Below, piece after piece: positions 52,428-61,303 of a stretch of DNA of 64,000 bases. Within the stretch, counting starts at the first letter, position 1, and every line of letters begins with the position of its first letter. The translations under genes were made by a program, and so were the position numbers. Source of the stretch: Bordetella flabilis (GTDB lineage Bacteria > Pseudomonadota > Gammaproteobacteria > Burkholderiales > Burkholderiaceae_B); contig NZ_CP016172.1 in the NCBI RefSeq assembly GCF_001676725.1, positions 868,001 to 932,000 on the forward strand. Reading direction: 5' to 3'. Under the pieces are notes generated by a model. It had not been told where the DNA came from and searched no databases. It saw only the letters and a program-made list of their open reading frames with translations.

Positions 52428-52878
52428 GGTTGTCTCCTACCATTGTGTTGACGCAAGCGAGGCAGGGAGCGCAGGGACTCCCGTCCTGCGGCATGGTGAT
52501 TATTGGGATTTCTCATGTCGGTCCGGCTTGGACCCGCCATTGCCGCCGTGCTCCCGTGAGGCATGCGCTTATGGTAGCGACGCCCCTCGGCTTTTTATAG
52601 CGACGATATTTCATGCCCTCATTAGTGCAGCTAATGAGGGCCTCGGTGGCGGGCTCGGATCGATGCGCCGCCGCCGCGCCGTTTTTTGCTTTACCCCGGC
52701 CCGTGCCCAGGTATAAGCTCGCGTTCAGCTAACGTGATCAGGTCGTCATATTGCGTCACCCGGTAGCCAGCCGCGCCTGTCCGATCGATGTCGGGCTGGC
52801 GCCCGGCCTCCGCGGCTTTTCTGATCCGGCAGCACCGATTTTTCCGCGGACGGGCGGGCTCCTGAGTGGGGTGGCGTG
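52428..52878. other. Intergenic region between the MIase-like operon and the kinase gene
   Basis: 451 bp between divergent units. It contains an 11-bp perfect inverted repeat at 52615-52641 and a GGAC-N4-GTCC element at 52475-52486. The part around 52590-52635 is AT-rich and could hold promoters, but no convincing -35/-10 pair is seen. Short ORFs here have no support. Confidence 0.6.
52615..52641. repeat. 11-bp perfect inverted repeat, TGCAG loop
   Basis: GCCCTCATTAG (52615-52625) and CTAATGAGGGC (52631-52641) are perfectly complementary around TGCAG. No T-run follows on either strand, so a terminator is unlikely. As duplex DNA the palindrome is a strong operator candidate; as RNA it would form a stable hairpin. 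Confidence 0.6.
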
Positions 52879-54261
52879 ATGATCCTTGTGGACGATGTCG
52901 TTGTCGCAGCTGCCCTGATCACCTTTCTTGCCATTTCCCGGTACTTCAGGCGGGGGCGCGCGGGCCGGATGCCTCCGCTGTTGCTTTCGTTGCCGCATGC
53001 GCTGGATCCCGGGCACGCTCCCATGCCGGCGCCCGTGCCTGGGGCCCAGGGGGACGCCCCGTGGCGGCGCAGGGTCCGGCGCGGCGGCAAGCAGGCCGGG
53101 GCTGGCAGGGTTCGGGCCTCGCTTGCGCCTGTGCGGAAACTCGAAAGCGACGCGCTGTTCCATGGGGTATTGGAGCTGTTTCCGGTCGCCGCCCTCGTGG
53201 CGGATCGGCATGGCCGGATCATTGTTGCCAATGCCGCCGCGGTGAAATTATTCGGCTATTCCCGCCACGAGCTTATCGGCGCTCCAGTAGGCATGCTGGT
53301 TTCGGCGTCCCGCGGCGACTCCCATCCATCCCTGTCCGGCAATGTCACGACGGGGTGGCCGCCGTATCCGGCGGATCATTCATGCGACCGTTTCGCCCGG
53401 TGCAAGGACGGCGGAGAATTTCCGGCCGAGATCACAGTGGTCCCCTTCTGCGCTGCCGGGGGCTCCGATACCTTGACCATCGTCATGGACCGGACGGATC
53501 GATATGAACTCCTGCGCAACCGGCAAGAGCTCGTGCACCTGTCGCGTGTCTCCACGCTGGGCGAGCTCGCGGGCTCCCTCGCGCATGAATTGAACCAGCC
53601 TCTCACCGCGATCCTGAGCAACGCACAGGCGGCGCAACGCTTCATGGCAGCGCGCCCGAGCAACCTTGACGAAGTGCGGGAGATACTGGAGGACCTCGTC
53701 AAGGACAATCGCCGCGCCAGCGAGGTTCTCCGAAAAATCCGGCTGCTGGTGAAGAAAGGGGAATCGGAGGCCGCACTGCTCCGAATGGACAGCGTCGTGG
53801 CCGACGTGGCGCTATTGGTGCAAAGCGATGCGATCCGGCGCGGCATCAGGATGACCCTCGACATCCCCGCCGACTTGCCCTGTGTCCTTGGCGACAGGGT
53901 GCAGCTCCAGCAGGTGCTTTTGAATGTACTGCTCAATTCTTTCCAGGCCTTGGACGGCTGTCCCGCCCAGGATCGGGTGGTCATGATCGGCGCGGCGCTC
54001 GATGGGTCCAGGGAGATCCGTATCGCGGTGCGCGACCATGGGCCGGGCCTGACGGCGGAGAAACTCGGAAAACTGTTTTCGCCGTACTTCACGTCCAAGC
54101 GCGACGGACTCGGCCTGGGGTTGTCGATCAGCCGCTCCATCGTGCAGATGCACGGCGGGCGTATCTGGGCGGAAAACAACGAGGAACAGGGCGCGACGTT
54201 CTATTTCACCCTGCCGGCCGTGGCGGACGAACGGTGCGTGCAATCCCGGGGTGGGTCATGA
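52879..54261 (+). CDS. PAS-domain sensor histidine kinase (FixL-like)
   Basis: 460 residues. One N-terminal membrane helix (about 5-22), a disordered Pro/Arg-rich linker, a PAS domain (about 92-205, LFPVAALVADRHGRIIVANAAAVKLFGYS), the H-box LAHELNQPLTAIL with His236, and a HATPase domain with N-box NVLLNSFQALDG, DHGPGLT and GLGLGLSIS. The H-box and PAS resemble the FixL/DctS group, but no haem-binding His is evident in the PAS. It shares ATGA with the response regulator gene. It probably senses redox or a small ligand. Confidence 0.93.
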   Translation: MILVDDVVVAAALITFLAISRYFRRGRAGRMPPLLLSLPHALDPGHAPMPAPVPGAQGDAPWRRRVRRGGKQAGAGRVRASLAPVRKLESDALFHGVLELFPVAALVADRHGRIIVANAAAVKLFGYSRHELIGAPVGMLVSASRGDSHPSLSGNVTTGWPPYPADHSCDRFARCKDGGEFPAEITVVPFCAAGGSDTLTIVMDRTDRYELLRNRQELVHLSRVSTLGELAGSLAHELNQPLTAILSNAQAAQRFMAARPSNLDEVREILEDLVKDNRRASEVLRKIRLLVKKGESEAALLRMDSVVADVALLVQSDAIRRGIRMTLDIPADLPCVLGDRVQLQQVLLNVLLNSFQALDGCPAQDRVVMIGAALDGSREIRIAVRDHGPGLTAEKLGKLFSPYFTSKRDGLGLGLSISRSIVQMHGGRIWAENNEEQGATFYFTLPAVADERCVQSRGGS

Positions 54262-54899
54262 GCGCGCCAGGTCCGGTTGTCTTCGTTGTCGACGATGAGG
54301 ACGCCGTGCGCCGGGCGCTGTGCCGTCTTATCGGCGCAGCCGGCTACCGTGTCCAGGCGTTCGGATCGGCGGCAGAGTTTCTCCGCGATCGTCCTTCCCT
54401 GGACGGCGCGGCCTGCCTGGTTCTGGATGTGCAGATGCCGGAACTCGGCGGCCTGGAGTTGCAGCGGGAACTGAGCGCGGCAAACGCGTCGCTGCCGATC
54501 ATTTTCCTGACGGGACATGGCGACATCGCCATGACGGTCCGCGCCATGAAGGCCGGGGCCATCGACTTCCTCGCGAAGCCGGTGGACGACGTGGACCTGT
54601 TGCAAGCCGTGGAGACGGCGGTGCGACAGGCTGCGCGCGCGGAGGCGGCGCGCGCCGAACTCGATTCGATCAGGAAGCGGCTTGCCCGCCTCACGCCGCG
54701 TGAGCGCGAAGTACTGGGGCTGCTCCTGGGAGGCCGCCTGAACAAGCAAGCGGCGTACGAACTGGGCATCGCGGAAAAAACCATAAAAGTGCACCGGGCC
54801 CGGGTGATGGAAAAGATGGAGGCGCAGTCCCTGGTCGAGCTGGCGCGTGCCGCCGACAAGGCAGGTCTTCCATATTCGCCCAGCCGGCCCGGACGCTGA
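54258..54899 (+). CDS. FixJ/NarL-type response regulator
   Basis: 213 residues. Receiver domain with acidic pocket Asp12/Asp13 and phosphoacceptor Asp57 (LVLDVQMPELGG), switch Thr in LTGHGDIAM and Lys in LAKPVDD. The LuxR-type HTH (about 142-205) reads LTPREREVLGLLLGGRLNKQAAYELGIAEKTIKVHRARVMEKM. It is the cognate partner of the kinase (4-bp overlap). It may bind the GGACCAARGTCC palindromes at 54943 and 55475. Confidence 0.95.
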   Translation: MSAPGPVVFVVDDEDAVRRALCRLIGAAGYRVQAFGSAAEFLRDRPSLDGAACLVLDVQMPELGGLELQRELSAANASLPIIFLTGHGDIAMTVRAMKAGAIDFLAKPVDDVDLLQAVETAVRQAARAEAARAELDSIRKRLARLTPREREVLGLLLGGRLNKQAAYELGIAEKTIKVHRARVMEKMEAQSLVELARAADKAGLPYSPSRPGR

Positions 54900-54942
54900 G
54901 GCGCGTGCCGCGGCGCTGAACCCCCGCCTCGGCGTGCCGGCA

Positions 54943-54958
54943 TAGGACCAAGGTCCTA
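54943..54958. promoter_or_regulatory. GGACCAARGTCC palindrome, copy 1
   Basis: TAGGACC-AA-GGTCCTA, perfect 7-bp arms, 88 bp upstream of the receiver gene start at 55046 and 43 bp after the FixJ-like gene. It is the stronger of two similar elements in this locus. LuxR/NarL-type regulators (for example DosR/DevR) use GGGAC-centred palindromes of this kind. Confidence 0.55.
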
Positions 54959-55045
54959 TATCTACGCTCCGGCACAGCCGTCATAGTTTCCTCCGAGCGT
55001 CGATTCACGTTTCGGGCTGCGGTGCCCGTGTGGGGAACATGCGCC

Positions 55046-55447
55046 ATGGATAAAGCCAGCCCGCTGGTCGCAGTGATCGACGACGACGAATCCGTGGGTC
55101 GGGCCATAAAACGCCTGTTGCGTTCCGCCGGGCTGGCGGCGGATATCTACGAAACCGGAAATGACTTCCTTGCAAGGTGTGCATCGACGCCGTCATATCG
55201 CCCCGCCTGCGTGGTGCTCGACGTGCAGATGCCCGGACTGAACGGACTGGAGGTCCAGGGAAGGCTTGCGGGGAGCGGTATCCCGGTGATCTTCATAACT
55301 GCGCATGACGAGACGGAGGTACGCGAGCGGGCCCTCGCAGCCGGTGCGGCGGCCTTTCTGCGTAAACCGTTCAATGATGAGGTCCTCATCGAGGCGGTGC
55401 GCAGCGCGATCGATCCGGCGCCAAGGGCTGGAGACGCGGCGACGTGA
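55046..55447 (+). CDS. Stand-alone receiver-domain response regulator
   Basis: 133 residues, receiver only: Asp12/Asp13, phosphoacceptor Asp59 (VVLDVQMPGLNG), FITAHDETEVRERAL and RKPFNDEVL. No output domain. It resembles the FixJ receiver and could be phosphorylated by the kinase at 52879, acting as a phosphate sink or protein-binding switch. ATG 55046 is preferred over an upstream ATG with no homology. Preceded by palindrome copy 1. Confidence 0.93.
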   Translation: MDKASPLVAVIDDDESVGRAIKRLLRSAGLAADIYETGNDFLARCASTPSYRPACVVLDVQMPGLNGLEVQGRLAGSGIPVIFITAHDETEVRERALAAGAAAFLRKPFNDEVLIEAVRSAIDPAPRAGDAAT

Positions 55448-55474
55448 TAGCGCGGATCGCTATGAAGGGATGAT

Positions 55475-55487
55475 GGGACCAAAGTCC
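55475..55487. promoter_or_regulatory. GGACCAARGTCC palindrome, copy 2
   Basis: GGGACCAAAGTCC, 105 bp upstream of the SYLF lipoprotein gene and 27 bp after the receiver gene. The 12-bp core GGACCAARGTCC is identical to copy 1 apart from the R position. Confidence 0.5.
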
Positions 55488-55591
55488 AATAGTGTCGACG
55501 AGCCCCATATTCGAATATTGAGGCGGCCCGGACGAACTGCCGGTGGCGCAGCGTTTTGCATGTGACGTCATTTCCAGGATGGAGACACATC

Positions 55592-56149
55592 ATGATCAAG
55601 TACCTACGGCTTGGTTTCGCTATTCCGCTGTTGCTGGCCGCGATGGCCTGTTCCACGAACTCGACGGTTGCGGATCGGGGCGACCCCCAACTCGACGCGG
55701 AAGCGCGCCAGGCGCTACAGCAGTTGTTCGACAGTACGCCGAAGGCGATGGACCTGCGGTCCCAGGCCAAGGCGGTGCTGGTGTTTCCCAGCATCGTCAA
55801 GGCTGGCTTGATCGTGGGTGCCCAAGGTGGAAAGGGGGTGATGTTTTCCCCCGATGGAAAGGTGATCGGGCATTACCGGGCGCGCGGCCTATCCTACGGC
55901 CTGCAGGCAGGCGCGCAGACTTTCTCCGAAGCGATGTTCCTGATGACCGACGCCGCGATCACCGAGCTTACGAGTGACGCCGGATTGTCCGTGGGCGTCG
56001 GGCCCAGCGTCGTGGTGGTCGATGAGGGCATGGCCAAGTCGATGACCACCACCACACTGAAATCGGATGTCTACGCCTTTATCTTCGGGCAGGAAGGCCT
56101 GATGGCCGGCCTGGGCGTGCAAGGCCAGAGGATAGTCAAGCTCGACTAG
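55592..56149 (+). CDS. SYLF-domain (YSC84) lipoprotein
   Basis: 185 residues. Signal peptide with lipobox AAMAC places the lipidated Cys at residue 20. The SYLF/YSC84 domain follows: QALQQLFDSTPKAMDLRSQAKAVLVFPSIVKAGLIVGAQGGKGVM, YGLQAGAQTFSEAMFLMT and a C-terminal QEGLMAGLGVQGQRIVKL. The domain binds phospholipid, and bacterial forms are periplasmic or outer-membrane-associated. ATG 55592 has GGATGGAGA upstream. It is 119 bp before pqiA and may belong to the same envelope-maintenance unit. Confidence 0.93.
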   Translation: MIKYLRLGFAIPLLLAAMACSTNSTVADRGDPQLDAEARQALQQLFDSTPKAMDLRSQAKAVLVFPSIVKAGLIVGAQGGKGVMFSPDGKVIGHYRARGLSYGLQAGAQTFSEAMFLMTDAAITELTSDAGLSVGVGPSVVVVDEGMAKSMTTTTLKSDVYAFIFGQEGLMAGLGVQGQRIVKLD

Positions 56150-56268
56150 CGTATGCGCATGATCCCGTGCCGGGAAAGCCGCACGCATGATCCGGCCGGA
56201 CCTGCGTATCCAAGGTTGGCCCGCCCACGATGCGGCGCTGGCGGGACACCAATGCGGGGGAGGGCGCG

Positions 56269-57543
56269 ATGACGCGCGCGGAGTTGATCGCCTGCCATGA
56301 ATGCGACCTGCTGCAGTACGAGACGGTGCTGCGGGATGGGGGCATTGCGCGCTGCCGGCGTTGCAATGCGGAGCTGTACCGGCACCGCCCGGACGGCATC
56401 AACCGGGCGCTTTCGTTCGCGCTCACGGCCATCGTGCTGCTGGCGATAGCCAACACCTTCCCGATACTCGGGCTCAGCGTGAACGGCAATCTCGTCCAGA
56501 CCACCTTGTTCGGCGCCGTACGCATCCTGTACCGCGATGGCATGTGGCCGATCGCGGCGCTGGTCTTCTTCACGACCATACTGACGCCGCTGCTCGAAAT
56601 CTACGCGGTCGTCTACCTGTTGTTGCCGTTGCGTATGGGCGGCGCGCCACGCAGGCCCGATGTGGCATTCCGCGTCCTGCACCTTGCGCGGCCCTGGGGC
56701 ATGACCGAAGTGCTCATCCTCGGCATACTCGTCGCGCTGGTCAAGCTGGTGCATATCGCCACCGTGGTGCCGGGTGTCGCGCTGTGGGCGTTCGGCGCCG
56801 CGATGGTCGCCATCGCCGCCATGGCCGCCGCATTCGATCCACGGGAGCTCTGGGCACGCATTGGCGCGCGCGAAGGCGCCGCTCACGGTCATGGCGGCGG
56901 GCGGGGCGCCGCCTTGTCCTCGGCGACGACGGCCGCCGGCGCCGGCCTGTTCGTGTGCCACGCCTGCGGCCTGCTGTCGAAGCCGGCGCCGCACGCCCAC
57001 GAGGGAAATTGCCCGCGTTGCGGAACACGTCTGCACTTCCGCAAGCCCAACAGCGTGGGTCGAACCTGGGCGTTACTGGTGGCCGCGATCGTTCTCTATG
57101 TCCCCGCCAACGTATTGCCCGTGATGGATACGAGCTCGCTCTTCGGCGCCCAGGAGGACACCATCATGAGCGGCGTGGTTTACCTCTGGACCTCGGGCTC
57201 GTGGCCGCTCGCGGTCCTGGTCTTCATCGCGAGTATCGCGGTGCCGCTGCTGAAGATACTCGCCCTCGTGTTCCTGGTTGCCGCGGCCCAACGCCGCTCG
57301 CGACGGATTCCCGCACACCGGGCACGCATCTATCGAATCGTCGAACTCGTCGGGCGCTGGTCCATGCTGGATATCTACGTGATCACGGTGCTGGTCGCGC
57401 TGGTGCAATTCAGCGCGCTGGCGACAATCAAGGCCGGACCGGCGGCGATCGCATTCGGCGCGGTGGTGGTCTTGACGATGGCCGCCGCGAAGTCGTTCGA
57501 CCCCCGGCTGATCTGGGATTCCACGGAGAAGCGTCATGGTTAG
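56269..57543 (+). CDS. pqiA: PqiA-like inner-membrane protein
   Basis: 424 residues in two homologous halves, each beginning with a small zinc-ribbon-like motif (CHECDLLQYE...CRRCNAEL and CHACGLLSK...CPRCGTRL) followed by about four membrane helices. This is the paraquat-inducible protein A architecture. With PqiB and PqiC it forms a lipid-transport path between the membranes. The GGGGGAGG RBS precedes ATG 56269; the C-terminus overlaps pqiB by 8 bp. Confidence 0.94.
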   Translation: MTRAELIACHECDLLQYETVLRDGGIARCRRCNAELYRHRPDGINRALSFALTAIVLLAIANTFPILGLSVNGNLVQTTLFGAVRILYRDGMWPIAALVFFTTILTPLLEIYAVVYLLLPLRMGGAPRRPDVAFRVLHLARPWGMTEVLILGILVALVKLVHIATVVPGVALWAFGAAMVAIAAMAAAFDPRELWARIGAREGAAHGHGGGRGAALSSATTAAGAGLFVCHACGLLSKPAPHAHEGNCPRCGTRLHFRKPNSVGRTWALLVAAIVLYVPANVLPVMDTSSLFGAQEDTIMSGVVYLWTSGSWPLAVLVFIASIAVPLLKILALVFLVAAAQRRSRRIPAHRARIYRIVELVGRWSMLDIYVITVLVALVQFSALATIKAGPAAIAFGAVVVLTMAAAKSFDPRLIWDSTEKRHG

Positions 57544-59161
57544 CCCACCGGAGAACCGCGACGCGGCCGGCAGCGCAGTTTTCCCCGAGGCGGTCGCCAC
57601 GACGCGCTCTCGTTGGAGCATGCAGCTCGTCTGGCTGGTTCCCCTCGTCGCGGTGCTGATCGGCGGCTGGCTCATGGTGAGATCGGCCTTGGAGAAAGGC
57701 CCCACGATCACCATCGCCTTTGCGACGGGCGAGGGCCTGGAGGCCGGCAAGACCAAGATCAAATTCAAGAATGTCGACATCGGCGTGATCCACACCGTCG
57801 ACCTGGCGCCCGACTACAAGAACGTGATCGCCACGGCCGAGTTGGCGAAGAGCGCGACCAATCTGCTGGTGGAGGACACCCGGTTCTGGGTGGTAAGCCC
57901 GCGCATCTCGGGCGGTACGGTATCCGGGCTGGGTACGCTGCTGTCCGGCTCGTATATCGGCATGGATGCGGGTGTCCAGGCCGGGACGCGGCGTGATTTT
58001 GTCGGGCTGGAGACGCCGCCCGTGTTTGCGAGCGGGGTGCCAGGTCGGGAGTTCGTCCTGAAGAGCGACACGATGGGGTCGATCGATGTAGGCGCCCCTG
58101 TGTTCTTCCGGCGGCTGCAGGTGGGACAGGTGGCGTCCTACGCGCTGGACCCGGACGGATCGGGCGTGACCCTGCGCGTCTTCATCAATGCGCCGTACGA
58201 CCGGTACGTGACGGTGGACACGCGTTTCTGGCAGGCGAGCGGCGTCGATATATCGTTCGATGCCGGCGGCGTGAAAATCAACACGGAGTCGCTGGTGGCC
58301 ATCCTGACGGGCGGGCTTGCATTCCAGCATCCACCGGATTCCACCGATACCACCGAAGCGAAGTCCGGCGCCGAGTTCCGTGTCTACAGCGATCGCGCCG
58401 AGGCGATGAAACGGCGGGATCGCATCGCCGACACCTATGTGTTCAATTTCAAGGAATCGGTCCGTGGGCTCGCGGTGGGCGCACCGGTCGATTTCCGCGG
58501 CATCGTGATTGGCGAGGTGACGGGCATCTATACGCGCTACGACCCGGACAAAAAGGAATTCAGCATTCCGGTCGAGGTGCGCATCTATCCGGAGCGCTTC
58601 ACCTCCCGCTACTCTGCAACGGCGAAGGGAGGGCGGCTTAGCGACCAGCCTCACCAGATGGCGCAGTGGCTGGTGGCGAACGGGCTGCGGGGTCAGCTCA
58701 AGACCGGCAACCTGCTGACGGGCCAGCTTTATATCGCGATGGACTTCTTTCCGAATGCCGCAAAGGCGACGATGGATTGGGACAAGACCCCGCCCGAACT
58801 GCCGACCGTGCCGGGGGGACTGCAATCGCTCCAGGATTCGATCACTAGCGTGGTAGACAAGCTGAATAAGGTTCCCATCGAAGGGATCGGCAAGGACTTG
58901 CGCAAGACGCTGCAGGATGCCAATGCACTGATGACGACGCTGCGCACCAGCGTGGCGCCCGAGGCGCGTGGAGCGCTGGCGGCGGCGCGCACGGCATTGG
59001 AGTCGGCCAACAAGGCGCTGCAGCCCATGTCGTCCGTCGCCCAGAGCACCAGCGACACCATGCGGGAACTATCGCGCACCGCGGCGTCGTTCCGCGCACT
59101 GGCCGATTATCTCGAACGCCACCCCGAGGCGCTGCTTCGTGGCAAGCCGGAGTATAGATAG
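57536..59161 (+). CDS. pqiB: PqiB-like MCE protein
   Basis: 541 residues. One N-terminal membrane helix (about 29-49, QLVWLVPLVAVLIGGWLMV), then three MCE domains (starting near residues 56, 170 and 295; for example GPTITIAFATGEGLEAGKTKIKFKNVDIG) and a C-terminal helical region with coiled-coil potential (about 440-520). MCE rings form a tube for lipid movement across the periplasm. It overlaps pqiA by 8 bp and ends 2 bp before the pqiC start. Confidence 0.95.
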   Translation: MVSPPENRDAAGSAVFPEAVATTRSRWSMQLVWLVPLVAVLIGGWLMVRSALEKGPTITIAFATGEGLEAGKTKIKFKNVDIGVIHTVDLAPDYKNVIATAELAKSATNLLVEDTRFWVVSPRISGGTVSGLGTLLSGSYIGMDAGVQAGTRRDFVGLETPPVFASGVPGREFVLKSDTMGSIDVGAPVFFRRLQVGQVASYALDPDGSGVTLRVFINAPYDRYVTVDTRFWQASGVDISFDAGGVKINTESLVAILTGGLAFQHPPDSTDTTEAKSGAEFRVYSDRAEAMKRRDRIADTYVFNFKESVRGLAVGAPVDFRGIVIGEVTGIYTRYDPDKKEFSIPVEVRIYPERFTSRYSATAKGGRLSDQPHQMAQWLVANGLRGQLKTGNLLTGQLYIAMDFFPNAAKATMDWDKTPPELPTVPGGLQSLQDSITSVVDKLNKVPIEGIGKDLRKTLQDANALMTTLRTSVAPEARGALAAARTALESANKALQPMSSVAQSTSDTMRELSRTAASFRALADYLERHPEALLRGKPEYR

Positions 59162-59163
59162 TG

Positions 59164-59745
59164 ATGCGATCCCTGTTCGTGACAATTGTCCTTGCCCTCC
59201 TGGCGGGCGGATGTGCGGATTCGCCGCAGGCGAAGTTCTATACCCTCGGCGTGCAGGCGCCGCAGGATCCTGTACAGGCCACGGGGTCCCTCAGGATCGC
59301 AATCGAGTCGGTCACCGTGCCCGACCTGGTGGACCGCCCGCAGATCGTGGTGCGCGTCGACGCGGCGCAAGTCGACATCAACGAGTTCGCGCGCTGGGCA
59401 GAGCCGCTGAAGTCGCAAGTGACCCGTGTGCTGGCTTCCGACCTGTCCCGGGCGTTTCCCGGTGCGCTGGTGTCAGGGTATCCGACATGGTCGGGGGAGA
59501 CGAAGGCTTATCGCGTGTCGGTGGATGTGCAGAGCTTCGAGTCGGCGCTGGGCGACACGGCGGCAATCGTGGCGGTGTGGACGGTGCAACCGTCCGATCG
59601 AGGTCATCCGGTAAGCGGGCGCACGGTCGCGCGCGAGCCGACGGGCGGGCCGGGCTATGACGCCCTGGTGGATGCGCACAGCCGCGCACTCGGCGTTGTC
59701 AGCGCGGACATTACGCGTGCGATACGCGCGACACAACGACCTTGA
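59164..59745 (+). CDS. pqiC: PqiC-like outer-membrane lipoprotein
   Basis: 193 residues. Lipobox LLAGGC (lipidated Cys about residue 18) after a short signal peptide, then KFYTLGVQAP and the ABC-transport auxiliary domain: VDRPQIVVRVDAAQVDINEFARWAEPLKSQVTRVLASDLSRAFPG. It is the outer-membrane partner of the PqiAB complex. ATG 59164 is used rather than the in-frame GTG at 59161 that overlaps the pqiB stop. Confidence 0.93.
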   Translation: MRSLFVTIVLALLAGGCADSPQAKFYTLGVQAPQDPVQATGSLRIAIESVTVPDLVDRPQIVVRVDAAQVDINEFARWAEPLKSQVTRVLASDLSRAFPGALVSGYPTWSGETKAYRVSVDVQSFESALGDTAAIVAVWTVQPSDRGHPVSGRTVAREPTGGPGYDALVDAHSRALGVVSADITRAIRATQRP

Positions 59746-59761
59746 CGCATGAGCGCTGCGT

Positions 59762-61303
59762 ATGGAACAGCCGCGGATCGGGTTACTGCTTGCCGGCATC
59801 CTCTGCATCAGCGGTTGCATGCGCGTGGGGCCCGATTTCCAGCAACAACGCCCACCCTGGGCCGGACACTGGGCGACGCCGGCGCTTGAGCGGGCCAGCG
59901 AGCAGGGCGCGCAACCCGACGCCGGACAATGGTGGAAGGTCCTGGGCGACCCGGTCCTCGACCGCATGATGGCCGAGGCCGACGCCTACAATGGCAGCGT
60001 GCAGATTGCCGGCCTGCAAATCATGGAAGCGCGTGCGCAGCTGGGCATCGCCAGGAGCGGTCGCTACCCTCAGGTGCAGGTCGCCAGGGCCGACGCGCTG
60101 TACCAGGCGCGCCGGCAATCCAACCAGGCGAACCCCCTGCCGCGCAGTTTCTGGGATTACAGCGCCGGCTTCGACATCGGCTGGGAACTGGACTTCTGGG
60201 GACGTTTCAGCCGCGCCATCGAATCGGCCGATGCCTCTTTCTTCGCGTCCGAAGCCAACCGCGAGGATGTGCTGGTTCTGGTGCATGCGCAAGTGGCGGA
60301 GACCTACTTCGCGCTGCGCACCGCGGAGGCGCGCCTGCGCATCGCGCGCGACAACGCCGTGCTCCAGCACCGCAGTTATGAGATTACCGATCGGCTGTTC
60401 AAGAGCGGAGAGACCGACGAACTCGACCTGCAGCAAGCGAAGACCCAGTACCTGGGCACCCTGGGCAGCATCCCGCAGTTCGAAAGCCAGATCGCGCGGA
60501 CCCGCAACGCCCTCGCGGTATTGATCGGCCGGCCGCCCGGGCCCATGCCGGAGCTGGCCCACAAAGAAGGGGTGATCCCCCTGGTCGATCGCGCCATCCT
60601 GCAGGACGTGCCCGCGAAACTGCTGCTGCGCCGTCCCGATATACGCGCCGCGGAAATGCAGATCGCCGCCCAGTCGGCGCTGGTCGGTGTGGCCGAAGCC
60701 GATCTCTACCCATCGCTCAGCCTGCTCGGCAGCATCGCCTGGTCGGCCACCTCGCTGCCGGGAAGCAGCAATGTCGTGGCGCTGGTCGGCGGCCCCAGCC
60801 TGAGCTGGAACGTGTTCGACCACGGACGCCTGACGAACAATGTGCGAGTGCAGGACGCCCGGCTGCAGCAGTTGATCGTGGCTTACCAGAACGACGTGCT
60901 TGCGGCGGCGCGCGAAGCGGACGACGCGGCCAGTGGACTGATCCACGCACTGGAGCGCGATGGCATCCTGCGCGATGCGTCGGTGGCGGCCCAGCGCTCG
61001 CTGACGCTGGCGAATGCGCTTTACCGGGAAGGCTACTCGGATTTCCAGCGCGTACTGGACGCGCAGCGCGCCCTGGCCAACCAGCAGGACGCCTATGTGG
61101 TGAACCGCGGCAATGCCGTGAGCGATGTGATCGCCTTGTACAAGGCGCTCGGCGGCGGCTGGTATAGCGGCCAACCGGTGGTGAGCCAGGCAATGCGCCG
61201 GCAGATGGAGCAGCGCACCGATTGGGGTGAATTGTTGAACGAGACGGGACGTTCACCCGGCAGCGCCGCGATGCCCGCCGGCAGGGCGGTTTCCAATGAA
61301 TGA
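59762..61303 (+). CDS. NodT-family outer-membrane efflux lipoprotein
   Basis: 513 residues of the TolC-like factor family. Lipobox ISGC (Cys about residue 19), MRVGPDFQQQRPPW, then two long alpha-hairpin repeats with DIGWELDFWGRFSRAIESADASF and LLLRRPDIRAAEMQIAAQSALVGVAEADLYPSLSLLG, and PSLSWNVFDHGRLTNNVRVQDARLQQ. It forms the outer-membrane channel of the efflux set with the fusion protein and DUF2955 gene downstream (8-bp overlap). Confidence 0.95.
   Translation: MEQPRIGLLLAGILCISGCMRVGPDFQQQRPPWAGHWATPALERASEQGAQPDAGQWWKVLGDPVLDRMMAEADAYNGSVQIAGLQIMEARAQLGIARSGRYPQVQVARADALYQARRQSNQANPLPRSFWDYSAGFDIGWELDFWGRFSRAIESADASFFASEANREDVLVLVHAQVAETYFALRTAEARLRIARDNAVLQHRSYEITDRLFKSGETDELDLQQAKTQYLGTLGSIPQFESQIARTRNALAVLIGRPPGPMPELAHKEGVIPLVDRAILQDVPAKLLLRRPDIRAAEMQIAAQSALVGVAEADLYPSLSLLGSIAWSATSLPGSSNVVALVGGPSLSWNVFDHGRLTNNVRVQDARLQQLIVAYQNDVLAAAREADDAASGLIHALERDGILRDASVAAQRSLTLANALYREGYSDFQRVLDAQRALANQQDAYVVNRGNAVSDVIALYKALGGGWYSGQPVVSQAMRRQMEQRTDWGELLNETGRSPGSAAMPAGRAVSNE

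Noticed and set aside
52475..52486. Third GGACCAARGTCC site upstream of the kinase
   Set aside because: GGACTCCCGTCC keeps only the GGAC/GTCC ends; the centre differs and the surrounding sequence is GC-rich, so chance is likely. Mentioned only as a weak relative.
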